Shown piece by piece: positions 1 to 12,060 of a stretch of 64,000 nt of DNA. Source of the DNA: Carnegiea gigantea. Its lineage: Eukaryota; Streptophyta; Magnoliopsida; Caryophyllales; Cactaceae. The notes beneath the pieces were generated by a model. The model did no database searches and was not told the DNA's origin. It saw nothing but the letters and a program-made list of their open reading frames with translations. The position numbers were made by a program, and so were the translations under genes. The stretch lies in contig JAKOGI010000566.1 of the NCBI GenBank assembly GCA_029747015.1, forward strand, positions 2,501 through 66,500, written 5' to 3'. Within the stretch, counting starts at the first letter, position 1. Each line of letters starts with the position of its first letter.

Positions 1-57
1 AATCTATATATATCTGTATTCTATATCTCTATCTATATATAATCCCACCACACACCT

Positions 58-103
<46 letters not shown>

Positions 104-378
104 CTAGATATAATATATATATATTTATATACACACCCACTACACACACATTATATCTATTTTTTTTTATTTTATATATATTATGTATCATATATATATA
201 ATCTCTATATCCATATATATGCATGTGTGTATAATATATATATCATATATATATATCTATATATATTATTATATTATATATATATGTCATATATATATAT
301 ATTATATCATATATATATAAGATCTATGTGTATGTATGTTGTATGTATTTGTATATCTTCGTATTATATATATCTATA

Positions 379-424
<46 letters not shown>

Positions 425-530
425 GTATATATGTACATATACATATACATATGCGCTACACATACTCATATACATATGTACTATATATATATATACACAC
501 ACACACACGCACACATATACATGGTTAAAT
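1..530. repeat. TA/TG microsatellite tract
   Basis: Long irregular runs of TA with interspersed TG and CA repeats, including (TG)n at about 389-411 and (CA)n at about 496-510. The open frames reading through it are only Tyr/Ile/Cys/Val/His low-complexity artefacts. Confidence 0.9.
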
Positions 531-589
531 ACAAATCGATTTGGTCAGTCTTTGCTTTGCGAGTGGCCGTGTGATTTTTTGTAAGGGTG

Positions 590-2000
590 ATTTGTATTTG
601 GCAGAGTTATTTGAAGAAGGGATGTGAGCTTTTTTTCAACCGTAATTATTATAGATGCTAACCAAGGCAAATCTCATATTTACATCAATGGTGTTTTTTC
701 TAAGACTAAGAGGAGGTTTGCAAGATTTGGTTTGGGAGAGTTTCTCACAAATATCTTGGCAAACCATCTTCCCCTACAAATGGAATAATATTGATTGTCA
801 AAGATTGATGCGGAAGGTGTAGGCTAGGCTTCAGGCACTTGCTATTAGACACTTTTCCCATGGTGCCAATGTGCAGATTATTAAGACTGTTATGTTGTCA
901 ATGCTCACTTGATAGTCTTCTTTTTTTGTTCCATATTAGACAATTATCAAGCAAATCAAGCAGCTTTTCAAATGATTTTCGTAGGGCAGTGGTTATAATT
1001 TTTGTTTTTTGTTTGGTTGCTTTCTCAACAATTTGCAGGCCCAAAAAAGAGGGAGACTTAATGTTCAATATTGCAAAACTTGGAATATTGCTACTTTGCG
1101 AAAGTAGATATGGGCTATATGAACTAAATCAGATTCGCTGGGGGTCAAATGGCAATGAGATTTATCTCAAAGGTAGGAATTCTCGGAGCTATAAGCCAAC
1201 TGGTAGTCAGTGCTTGTATAGGATGAAATTAGATAGATTCGAAGAGTTGTTTTAGAGCAGGCTATTAGAGTGGATCTTGATAATATATTGAAGATGAAAA
1301 ATACTTCGTTAGATTTAGATATAGGTGGCTCATGGGACAATAAGAAATATTTGGATATTGGAGGATTGCTTGGTCCTCTGTTGCTGTGCCTAAACACAAT
1401 TATATTTTGTGGATCATATTGCAGGACAGACTTTTGACCAGCGAAAGGCTAAAGGTCATCTGGGCATGCAAGTTCATAATCTTAAATGTGTCCTTTGTTT
1501 TGATACTTCAGAGAATAGTTGACATATGTTTTTCAAGTGCTCTTTTAGTACGGAGTTCATTTAGGAGATCTGTCTTATGGTTAGGTATGAAAAAGCCTCA
1601 CGATAATTGGTCAACAAGATTGCTAAAGTGCAAAGGTCCAAAATCAAGAAGAAGGTGGCATATGCAATATTCCTATCTTATCTATATCACCTTTGGATTG
1701 CGAGAGGTGCCGTGTTCTTTAATGGAAGGATTCAGTAGGTGAATGTAATTGTCCAGCAAAACAGATTTGAGATCAGGAATAGATTAGTGTTTCATTTAAA
1801 GAGGAAGCTAAATAATAAAGATAGAGATTGGTTAGAAACCTTAATTGGCTAGTCTTTTACGCTAGAATATAAGGTGTAACAACCCCTACTGGAAGGTGGG
1901 TTAGCTTTGTTTTTTAGGGAGGGTTTCCTGATGTATATGCACATTGTATAGTTTATGCAAATTGTTGAAATGAGTTTTATTTCTCTTATGAAAAAATGAT
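590..2000 (+). mobile_element. Decayed L1-type LINE, reverse-transcriptase end and zf-RVT domain
   Basis: No intact frame remains, but translating across frames gives the order expected at the 3' end of plant L1 elements. Near 830-900 there is a piece like the RT C-terminus (HFSHGANVQIIKTVMLSML). Near 1400-1560 a zinc-binding reverse-transcriptase region follows: PKHNYILWIILQDRLLTSER, then a Cys-x2-Cys pair and an HMFFKCSFS block. Near 1640-1740 comes the usual downstream piece (LYHLWIARGAVFFNGR), and near 1770-1850 a charged tail. Many stops and frameshifts show it is old. The 5' limit is uncertain because the left side merges with AT-rich sequence. Confidence 0.7.
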
Positions 2001-2157
2001 CAAGGATATGACTTGGGCCCTCACTGAATCAAACCCAAACATTTAGATCATAGGATTGAAGAAAAGACTAGTAAATTCCCCCTTATTTTTAACTAAACCA
2101 AGCATACTCAAATTTATCTAAGTAAACTTTTTTAACAAAAGTAACTTTACTTAAAAC

Positions 2158-2865
2158 TAGACCTGATCAAATTGAAGGTCAGATTGGGTTAAGGGTCGGG
2201 TCATGACGGTCGACAGATAGGATTTTCTCGACCCTGACCCTACCCGATCCTCATGCGGGTCAGCATGCCCCTAACCCTGACTCTGTGGGTACCCTCGAGT
2301 CATCGGGTCATACGCGACCCTCAAACCGCCTGATATAGAAAATGAGATTTTTCATTAAGTTTCTTTTTATTATAAAGGTCAGCATTAAACATTTTACAAA
2401 ATAGAAAGTCAAACGATAATATAATGCTCCGATGAAGCGTATTGCAACTACAAACACTCTAATACGTAAGTTAGTCATTAAACCAATACACCGATTAGTT
2501 CACTAAAATGACTACTCAGTCTATTCCAAACATCAGAGAATGAGTGTTTGAAGGTTACGAACCAGTGAGATTTGATGAGGTGAATGGGTGGAAGATGCTC
2601 AGGGGAGATGAGAAAATAAAAGCGAAAAAGTTATGAACAAATGAAACCGAAAATATCTTATTTTTATTTTTATTTTTAGTTTTTTAAAAGTGAGGGTTAG
2701 CGGGTCGGATCAGCGGGTCAAAACCTTTATCCAAGTCCGATCCTCATCAGAGTCGGGTACCCTCAATTTGAGGGTTAGGGCGGATCGAAGACAAAAAAAG
2801 CTGACCCTAACCCTCATTTTTGAGGATCGGATTGTAGCGGATCCCCCATCCATGAATCAGGTCTA
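2158..2865. mobile_element. Non-autonomous hAT-like element with GGGTC-rich subterminal blocks
   Basis: The ends are inverted repeats starting TAGACCTGAT (left, 2158) and its complement ending at 2865. They are flanked by an 8-bp near-perfect duplication, CTTAAAAC (2150-2157) and CTTAACAC (2866-2873); 8 bp is the hAT-class length. Inside, two blocks (about 2185-2335 and 2690-2860) are rich in GGGTC/GACCC words, while the middle is AT-rich. There is no transposase. The terminal core TARACCTG is shared with the larger element at 31176-34750. Confidence 0.75.
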
Positions 2866-2873
2866 CTTAACAC

Positions 2874-3105
2874 TTTGAAAAGACTTCATTAAAATTTACC
2901 TAAATTTATTCTGGAAAAAATGAGCTAAAAAGAATAGCCCATAGTAATTATTTTCTGATTTTCATTTCTCGTTGTGGTTGTCACACTGATTCACGGACCG
3001 GCCATTTTCTCACGCGTCCTCCATCGGAGGTTTTTAGCTGCCAGATAAAAACCCTACTGTGTGTCCGTAAGCGATCTGGGTCAAGCGAAAGTAAGGGCGT
3101 CGAAA
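2874..3105 (+). promoter_or_regulatory. Promoter and 5' leader of the ribophorin I gene
   Basis: This is the interval between the hAT-like element and the start codon. A telo-box-like AAACCCTA lies at 3049-3056, about 50 bp before the ATG, a motif known from promoters of plant translation and secretory housekeeping genes. No clear TATA box is seen. Because the upstream transposon ends at 2865, little more than 230 bp of undisturbed native promoter remains next to the gene. Confidence 0.45.
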
Positions 3106-3206
3106 ATGGGCTGTAGGATAGATCTGTTGTTCTTCCTCTCCATCGCTTTTCTCTCTTCCTATGTTCTCGCCGATTTGATTGTCACTAAAGTTGACCGTCG
3201 CGTAAG

Positions 3207-3238
<32 letters not shown>

Positions 3239-6200
3239 ACTTTCAGTTTTGTGTTTTTGACATTTTGGATTCTGCGCTGTGGTCTTAATTCCATTGTGCT
3301 TTTTGATTCATGATGTTCACATTGAAATTCTTTCACTTATTTTAGAGAACCCCTTATTGCTTTCTCGATTGAAGACTTCAGATTTCAGTGCTCTGTGATT
3401 ACTGATCTGGGATTCAATGTAACCATGCCTAAGTGCTGAGTTTTGATCTTTCCTTGTTTTTTAGATTTTGGGATATTGTATATGAATTTGAACATGTTGT
3501 ATACACCGATAGTTTGTATGTTCTGGCATTTGATGTCTACAAACTCGGGGAAATGTGAGAGTGAATGACCTTTCTCAGTTCTGATCAATTGTGACTGTTA
3601 GTTATCTTTATATGATTTTGTTAGAAGTTTTACGGTTAGCTGATTTAAACTTGTTGTGTCTAATTCAGATTGATTTGACATCCCACATTATTCGCATCAT
3701 CTCGTCTGTGAAGGTGACCCACTTAATTCCTCCTTTTGCTTATAATTTCTTCTTATCTTTCATTTATTTCATGCCATGGGCAAAGCTTTCAAGTTCTAGG
3801 GATTATCGGGTTGCTTGAACTCTATTTGTAATTTTTGTTGCGTGGTCGTATGCTTCAGGTGAATTTAAGTCTGAGGAACTGTTTAGGGTTTACCAGTCCT
3901 ACTAGCTTTGATTTGGCGTCTTGAATGATGATATTCAGAAAGCTTTCTTTCTTCACTCTTGTTTGATCTGGGTTGCAAGATTCACAGTTTGATCTCCGAA
4001 ATTTTGAGCTGTTTAACATTGCTTGGCATACATGTACATGTAGCCATGTTGTTCTTTTATAATTGACACTCCACCGATGCTATTCTTACAAGGATGCTAA
4101 ATCTAAGGTGAACTAAAATAGGGTTCTGTTAACATGAACATTTCTGATTTGCATTGGTTTGATGTGGGTATGGGTTTTACTGGACCTGTACTGGACTGCA
4201 GGTGTCAATTCTAACTCTGTGTTTAAATCAGAAGAAAATATCTGTGTTCCAGCAATCAATTATTTTTTAATGATTCCTTGCTCAGATGGCATTGTGGTAC
4301 TTGCTATGTTTTAGAATCTTATTCTTAGATTGAGACTGTGCCTTGTAGGTCGAGAATGATGGAGATGATCCAGTTTCAGCCTTTCTTGTTGCCTTCCCAG
4401 ATCACCACGCAAAACATTTGGCCTTTTTATCGGCATCTCAGAATGAAGGCAAAGGGAAAACAAAAGGTCCCAGGGCTAGTCTTCCCATTGAGGCCTCTAA
4501 ACCAGAGGGGACGCCTCCATCTTTAGAATTCTACTCCATAACCCTACCAAAGGGAATTGCCAAGGGAGAAACCTTGACTTTGGACATTTTGGCTGTTTTT
4601 GCTCATATCTTGAAACCATTTCCTGAGCAGGTTGCCCAGGGCGATTTTCAGCTTGTCCTGTTCCAGGATAGTGCATATTATCTATCTCCTTATCTGGTTA
4701 AGTCCCAGACCCTAACTGTTAAACTTCCAGATGCCAGGATTGAGTCCTATACAAAGCTAGAAAAGAGCAAAGTCCAAGGCTCAGAGCTTAAGTATGGACC
4801 ATATGAGAACCAGCCTCCTTTCTCATACACACCCATTGTTGTCCATTATGAATCCAGAAAACCTTTTGCTGTTGCTCAAAAGTTAGTCCGTGAGATTGAA
4901 ATTTCTCATTGGGGCAATGTGCAAATCACTGAACATTATAATCTCATCCATGGAGGTGCTCATCTCAAGGGAGAATTTTCTAGGTTTGTGGATTTTGTAA
5001 GTGTCACTTTTCTCTGAAGGCCCATGGCTTCGGGCGCACTTGCCATTCAGTTATGTGACATATTTTATTGTTTTATACATCCAGACTTGATTATCAAGTA
5101 AACCCTCAAGCAAAAGGTGCTGGAGCATTTAGCAGACTAGTGGCTAGACTTCCTCCAAGGGTCCATTCAATCTACTACAGGGATGAAATTGGCAATATCT
5201 CCACATCTCGTGTGTGGAGTGACTCAAAAAAGGTGATGGGTTTGTTGATACCTATGGTGCAAGAATGTTTGTTAAATTTGGTCTGTGCTTGATCCTGCTT
5301 CATATGTGTAGACTGAAGTAGAAATTGAACCAAGGTACCCTCTGTTTGGCGGCTGGAAAACATTCTTTACCTTTGGGTACAGCTTGCCTCTAAAGGACTA
5401 CTTGTTTCAGTCTGAAGGGAAGCGATTCTTGAACATCTCTTTTGGTAGCCCTATAGAAGAGTTGCTTATTGAAGAGCTTATTGTGAAGGTACTAGTCATG
5501 TGTCTCCTCATTTTGTTCTTTGTTCATGTGCTTTTGTATAGCCTTTGACTGGATAAGATGCTTATAAATTTCACTGCAATTAATTAGTATAGGGAAATAA
5601 GTTTAGTTTTTTCATTTGTTAGTTGTTATCACAACATAAAATTCGACTGTGGTTAGTTTTCATCACTTTGGCACTTGGCAGTTGTCTCTTTCCTTGATGG
5701 GTGTTAGATGGGTTCAACCTTTCTCTGTCAAAGAGTTCGTGGTGGCGTAGAGAAGAAGAATGAAGAAGAGTTGGGTTGGTGATATTTGGAAGATGATTCC
5801 TTCGGCAATTTGGTGGTGTATATAGAAGGAAAGGAATAGTCAGATTTTTGAGGGCAAAGCTTTGTCCTTGCAAGATTTCAAGCTCTACTTTTTGAGAATC
5901 TTACATAATTGGAGTCCTGCACTTAATGGTGGAAGAAACATGTGTTTTTTGGATTTTGTAGATAATATTATGCATGAGGCTTGAGGGTAGGATGTTTTTG
6001 TTTGCCGCTTTTGTACATAGGTGGCATCCCCTTGATGTTTTCTAATGCAATCGTTTGATTACTCATTGAAAAAAAAAAAACCATAAAATTTGAGTAGATT
6101 TCCCTATGCTCCCCTTGTGATCCAATAACTTTATAATCTACTGTGTTGGAAACAGCTTCTTTGCAATTCAATTGTAGGGTTGTGGTTATTAGCATATAAT

Positions 6201-8622
6201 AACCCCTCAACCCTCCACACCTCCAAGAAAAAAGGGGAGGGGCCAGAAAAGGAAACAAGAATAGCCACCTTTGGTGGGACTTAAGGTAATGGTTAAGTTA
6301 CTATAACCTCGAAATAAACATCGGCCATATCACTATGGATTTGATAGGGTGTATCTGTTTGGGACCCTTAGAATTTTCAGACTTGTTTGGCTTATGAGGA
6401 GTCGAGGCTGGACTGAGACGTGGAGAGATGAGGATGGGACTTGATTCTTGATGTCCTTTATTTTGTTCAGTCAAGGAATGGAATGATATCATTGTTGTTA
6501 TTTGGTACAGCTATGGAATAGAAAATGTTTTTAGCCTTTTGTCAATTTTTTAAAAAATTGTTTTTCATAGTCATATAAGAAGGTTCTGATCGTTATACTT
6601 CTATGATATTTCAACTATTTTCAAATGAAAACCATCTACTTATTGACTGAGCTTGTCTCATAAATTAATGGTTTCTGCAGGTTGTTCTGCCAGAGGGGTC
6701 AAGGGATATGTATGTGTCAGTGCCATATCCAATGGAGCAATGGCAAGAGGTTTAAAGACTTTCTAGCTATTGCTTCTCTGTTTCCATCCTCCTACTTATT
6801 TCCTGATTTTGGTTCCATTACGAACCTTAATATCTCAATACCTGAAAATAATATTTGTTTGCTTGATCTGTCTCATGCAGACCAAGCTTTCACATTTGGA
6901 TATAGTTGGCAGACCAGTAGTGGCACTACGAAAGACCAATGCTGTTCCAGAACACAATCAGCATTTTCAGGTAGGAATTTCGTATCTTTCTGATACACAT
7001 TGTAATTACAAATATGAGAACTTGGTGTTTGTACTTAATTATTGTTTAATGGTAGTGAAACATTATGTGATATTGTTAAACTTGGAAGAAACAAAAAGTG
7101 AATGATACTCCATCCTAGAGTCCTTCACTGAATCAATTTGGCTACAGTATTTCACATGGCAAAGTTGTCCATGATGCTTGAGCAATTGAATGTTATGACT
7201 TTCTGGACTGTCATGTAGTTTTGATCCGCATTGTTGTTTTTGGCGTTTCAGGTCTACTACAAGTTCAATAGCGTGTCCTTGCTCAGGGAGCCATTGATGT
7301 TAATTTTGGGGTTTTTCTTTCTTTTTGTTGCGTGCATTGTATACACTCATACGGACTTGTCAATATCAAAGTCTTCTCCTTCTTACCTGGCAAAACTGCA
7401 GTGGGATGAGGTTGGTCAATATTCTTTGGTGGATTTCAGGAAGTCTAACCTATTGGTACATTCTAACTTTTTCTCTTCCTGATGTTAGGTGCAAACAGCA
7501 GTCCAGCAGCTTGAGAATATTATCAATCGTCGTCTCATGATATATGATAAACTGGAAGTATCATTGCGTGATTTGTCCAGGACGGGTAATATCCAAGCCT
7601 GCAAAACTGCCCGTAAAAGTGCCGACACTTTGCTTAAAGAGCTTTCAAAAGAGTTGAAGCCCTTGCTTGCATTTTTGCAGTCTTCCCCACAAGCTGCTCG
7701 GTTCTTTTCGAAGGTTTGCTTCATCATTGTCTTGATTTCTTTTTCATAAGTAGTTCAACAGCTTGAAACTCAAGTTCTTTGCTGTCATTTACTGGAGCTA
7801 TTTATGTGGAAAAATAGGTAATTTGATTTATGGTCTTCCATATTGGGGTAGCCATATCATTTATGCTTCTCCACGTGCCTTTTTGTTGGATTTGATTTGA
7901 TTCTGCACATGACTTGTCCAGCTTCAAATATAGCGGGTATCCGGCAAAGAAAGTTTTCTCATTTTTAAAATTTTGTCCAGTTTAAATCAAATTAAAAACA
8001 AGCTCGTGTTTTGATCTTGTCCAGTTTAAATCAAATTAAAAACCAGCTCATTTTTTGATGTAGGGTAATATGCTAGAGCAAAAAGTTTTCTTGGATTGGC
8101 ATCCATTGAATTGGTCCGGCCTTTGAGATTGGTGATTCGTGAGACTTTAATCTCATGTTAATAATTATTGGACAATTAGATAAGCATCCCTTTGTGATAT
8201 CATACAAACCCAATGAAAACTAATCCTTTGCATATTGGTTGCCTGACATCTATAACAATCCCTCAACTCTGAAATCAATGTCTGAATCCATTTTTTTTAT
8301 GTCTAAGAACTATTGTTTACTTTGTTAAAAATACACTTATTAAAATGGTTCTTAGATAAGCATCCTTTGTGATATCATGACTTGCATGACGTGTTTTTGT
8401 TCTTTCTCACATGTGTGTTTATTCTTCTAGGCTGAAGAACTTGTTGCCAAAGAGCGAGAACTGCAAGAGAAATTGATTGCAAAGCATTCGATCATAGTAG
8501 ACTGTTACGAGAAGAAGCTGAGCGGCCGGGAAATTGAGAACCGGATCGCGCTTCACCAACAGAAGATTACTGCTTTGAGGCAGGAAGTTGATGATCTTCT
8601 CGAGTTCATTGAAGGAATCTAG
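3106..8622 (+). CDS. OST1: Ribophorin I, oligosaccharyltransferase subunit 1
   Basis: Subunit of the ER oligosaccharyltransferase, which moves the lipid-linked glycan onto Asn-x-Ser/Thr of nascent proteins. Ten exons with GT-AG borders join in frame: 3106-3201, 3669-3713, 4349-4983, 5085-5232, 5312-5488, 6681-6749, 6881-6970, 7252-7410, 7489-7713 and 8431-8622, giving 611 residues, close to the roughly 614 of plant homologues. Residues 1-22 form a signal peptide. The luminal ribophorin domain follows, with family blocks such as EPRYPLFGGWKTFFTFGY in exon 5 and HLDIVGRPVVALRKTNAVP in exon 7. One membrane segment lies at about residues 434-452, followed by a cytosolic tail of about 160 residues that looks helical and charged. 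The ATG was chosen because it opens the signal peptide. All frames are intact. Intron 5 carries an L1 fragment and intron 9 short duplications, both outside the coding sequence. Identification is by recognised family motifs. Confidence 0.96.
5647..6081 (+). mobile_element. 5'-truncated L1 LINE in intron 5 of ribophorin I
   Basis: A 435-bp insertion ends in an A-run at 6069-6080. Near-identical 12-bp direct repeats flank it, CATAAAATTCGA at 5635-5646 and CATAAAATTTGA at 6082-6093, as expected for a target-site duplication. The + strand encodes the C-terminal part of a plant L1 ORF2 (IPSAIWWCIWKERNS near 5800, then LQDFKLYFLRILHNWSPALN), with frameshifts. It is sense-oriented relative to the host gene and far from the splice sites, so splicing is probably unaffected. 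Confidence 0.85.
7973..8060. repeat. Short tandem duplication in intron 9 of ribophorin I
   Basis: A unit of about 44 bp starting TTGTCCAGTTTAAATC occurs at 7973 and again at 8017. A second near-repeat (AGATAAGCATCC...GATATCAT) lies nearby at about 8178 and 8354. Both are intronic. Confidence 0.7.
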
Positions 8623-9593
8623 GAATAGTTCTGCTGTGGTGTACTTTATTTTCTCCCCAGTTGCTTATCACTGCAGTGTGTTACTGTCTGGATTTTTTGG
8701 TTGGTGAGATCGGTGATCGCTCTGTTTCAGATAGTCCAGTGTTGTATTAGTACTACCATGTATGAGGTACCGTAGGATGAATTAGCATTATACAATGTTG
8801 GTACTGCTGTATACTTGGCTGAAATGAATTACATGGATTTGGGCTCATTTGGCAGCATAATAATCACTTCTTTCAAGTAGGACGAGAATAGCGAGAGCTA
8901 ATAGCCCAGTTCCCCATGTATGCTAGAGTACTGAGGTAGGAATGTGAAATGGAGTTATGAATATGTTTCCTCTTCCAGCAAAATTGGGAGAAACCAGACC
9001 GGCTGGTCAATGGAGAAGCACGGTGTCAATTGTGTTGCAAGGGCTTGTTTGTGTTACAGCATATCATTTACTGCTAATTCATGCCATTGCTGGTCATTTA
9101 TACTTATATTTGTTCATGTCATGTCTCCGATACTCCTAACAAAATGGTGATGATGTTACAATGTTCAACATGAAGTCTTGAACCTGACCTACTCATTTGC
9201 ACAGGGGACTGATTCATGCATTACATCATTTAAATTCAAGATGGTTGTTAATCTACTTGCTAAGGGTGGCTTGTATTTACAATTTGAATTAAGAGACCTT
9301 TGGTATAACAGGACTGTACATATATCATTTCAAACTAAATATTCACAACAAAATCATTGTTGTTATCAATTTTATGGATTGAAAGATGTGATGCAACGCA
9401 TCCTTAAATTCATTGTTCGTTTAGCTAATTCAACATCAACCATTTAGTATGTGCTAAGTTGTAAAGTTTATGTTATATAAAGCACTAATAATTTCATAAT
9501 TCGCTTGTCGAACATTTGATTAAATTTGAAACATTGTTTGTACTTCTATTCAAATCAAATAATTTAAATTGTGCTATGGTTTAATTCATTTAG
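8623..9593. other. 3' UTR of ribophorin I and downstream spacer
   Basis: The first few hundred bases downstream of the stop codon presumably hold the 3' UTR and polyadenylation region. The rest is AT-rich spacer. The open frames near 8944-9447 have no recognisable domain or plausible gene context. Confidence 0.5.
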
Positions 9594-9596
9594 GCC

Positions 9597-9962
9597 TTGT
9601 TCTTTTCGTTAGTAAATCCACTTTTACTAACTTCTGTCAACTCTCACTAACTTCTACCAACTCTTATAAATGTCTTTCAAAAATTTCAATCTTTTCAAAT
9701 TCTAACCAATTTTTCTCAACTTTAATCAATTTCTAGTAACTCTTATAAATCTCCTTCAAAAATTTCCCCACGTTTTTACATTTCTTACCATCATTTTCAA
9801 ACTTTTACCGACTTTTATCAATTTTTTTAATCTCTTTCAACCTCAACTAACTCCTAGCAATCATTACAAAATATACCAACTCCTACCAATTCTTACCCAT
9901 TTGCATTAATCGTTATCAATTTTCTCCATTTACCAACTCATATTTAACAAAAGAAAAACAGG
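9597..9962. mobile_element. MITE-like repeat with TTCTTTTCGTT ends, copy 1
   Basis: The left end reads GGCCTTGTTCTTTTCGTTAG. The right end, on the other strand, begins GAACCTGTTTTTCTTTTGTT, giving imperfect terminal inverted repeats. TTA flanks both sides, which would fit a Harbinger-type 3-bp duplication. The interior is a quasi-repeat of ACTTCTACCAACT-like words. A relative lies at 28892-29210. Confidence 0.55.
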
Positions 9963-10326
9963 TTCTTAGGTTAGTAGTTAATATTGAGGCTCCCAGTATT
10001 ACTAGGCTTGCAATTTATTATGTAGACCCGAGAGTTTATGCTTTCGGGCCATGTCAACGACAATTGGACATGGCACATCAGTAGCATTGCAGCATTCAAC
10101 ATTTTTTTAAAAAAAAAACTGTTGTCCCAAAAAAAAAAAAAAAAAACTGCTGTCAGTTATGGATGGAAGTTCTGCATGATGGTGTTGATGGCCAAGGAAA
10201 CTATTTCTCTTTCATGTTTAGTGCCTGACTTCTCTGATTGAAGCTTTTCACTGGGCAGCAGCTTGGGTGGTTAGATGCTACAAGTTATTGTATTTTCGAT
10301 CTTCTAATTTCATTACTAGTATATTG

Positions 10327-12060
10327 ATCAAGTTGGTCTCTCAAGATACAGTGAAAAGTACGAATTTTAATACCGACCTGGGCATTGTGGAAGATAGAGA
10401 GGAAGAACTTGAAGAACGTACAGTTATGAAAAGTTTGATTCATAAGTACACTAATGGCTTAATGTTGTTATATTTTTTATTTGTTCGTAAGAGATCTTTT
10501 TTTTTTCCGTGGGAGTACGAGCGTAAGCATATTAACGAGTTTCTTTTCGTGTTTCTCGTAGCTTTGTTTGATAATGAATTTTTGGATATTGAGGTTGATG
10601 AAGGAGTTAAAGACATGTCTTGTGAGTGTATCATGTGTTGAACATATTGTTTGTTCATTATTATGCTAATAAGGTTCACCTTTTTATGTAGTGTGGTATG
10701 TTCATTATCAAGATTTTGTTTGTTCATTATCGTTTCTAAATTAATATGGTATTGTTCATTATTGACGTTCTACATGTTCATTATTGTTTCTTCACTATTC
10801 TTATTATAATGTCACTTTTTCAAAATGTGTGGTATTATTTATTATCGAGCTTCTATCTGTTCATTTTCATTTGTTCACTATTTTTGTAATATGTTAATTT
10901 TATGAAATTTGTGGTATTGTTCTTTATGCAGCTTCGATTTGTTCATTATCATCTATTAATAATTTATTTTGGTTTTTGAGAAAAATGACTTGATAGCTTT
11001 CAGGACTTTATTTATAGGGCTTTTTGCTTAGCCACTTACAATTGAGATATTGTCTTTGTTCATTATTGGACGTTCTATATGTTCATTATTGTTTGTTCAC
11101 TACTCTTATTATAATGTCACTTTTATAAAAAGTGTGGTATTGTTCATTATGGAGCTTCTGTCTGTTCATTATCATTTGTTCACTATTTTTCTTGTTTATG
11201 GCAATTTTATGCAATTTGTGGTGTTGTTGTTCACTATTGTAATCTTTAAAGTTCATTCTTATCTTCAATATTGTTCACTTATATTTTTTATCTGTATTTT
11301 AGGTTTTGGGTTCAATGATCATGCCATTACTGAATTTCAACCTTTGCAAGATGTGTTGGTTAGGGCAACAGCTAACTCAGAACGTGAAGTATTTCATATC
11401 TACAATGACTATGCATATAAGGTTGGCTTCAGTATTCGATATTCGAAGATACGCTACAGATGTAAATCCAGAGGAGGAGGGTGATGCATGTGTCAGTTTT
11501 GTTGTTGGGAAGCATGATTCAAGCTAGATAAATGTCAAAATCACAAGGATCATACAAACGTAGATGTGAGGACACTGTGCATTGTGTTCAAGAGTTATTA
11601 CACTGTTCATGTTTTTCTTTAGTACCCATTGTATCTAATGTTAGTTTGGATTGTTTGTTATATATTAAGTTCATCTATTGCGTTTGGTTTTTGCTTTTTT
11701 GTCTGTCTTCGGTTCTTATCTCTTGTTTTGCAAGGTTAGGTTTGTTATCCTAAGCCATAGCAGCAGCCTGGCATTATTTTTGGGTTCATGCATGATCACA
11801 ATATTCATTTCTTTTGGGGGGGTGTTGTTTTGATTACTATGTCATATTTGTCATATGCCACCATTTTCTATCTCAATGTTAGATTGTTTGATATGAGGAA
11901 TGTGTTGCTTTGGCTGAAAATGGGTATCTTTTTCAATTTTAGAGCATTATTGTGGTCGGAGGCCAATTATAGGATCAATAGAGATTATTTTGGTAGGAAC
12001 CAAATTTCATAGTCTTATTTTGGTAGGAACCAAACTATGTTTGCCTTGTTTGTTAATGAA
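10327..12060 (+). pseudogene. FAR1/MULE transposase remnant
   Basis: Three pieces are visible. Near 10380-10640 lies an acidic stretch (DREEELEERT, later FLDIEVDEGVKDM). Near 11377-11460 there is a FAR1-type DNA-binding start (SEREVFHIYNDYAYKVGFSI), matching the usual E.F.FYN.YA...GFS.R pattern. At 11940-12010, NFRALLWSEANYRINRDYFG resembles the start of the MULE transposase core, which in the family runs FWAD...YFGDV. The pieces lie in different frames. A motif-rich stretch that may be intronic separates the first two, and the catalytic remainder is missing. It is a broken transposase, not a working host FAR1-related gene. Confidence 0.6.

Noticed and set aside
328..584. Overlapping open frames rich in Tyr, Ile, Cys and Val
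   Set aside because: They are translations of TA/TG/CA microsatellites with no gene-like composition.
10267..11527. A host FAR1-related regulatory gene
   Set aside because: Only short domain pieces remain, in different frames, inside inverted transposon ends and surrounded by element-specific motifs; a mobile-element transposase remnant is the simpler reading.
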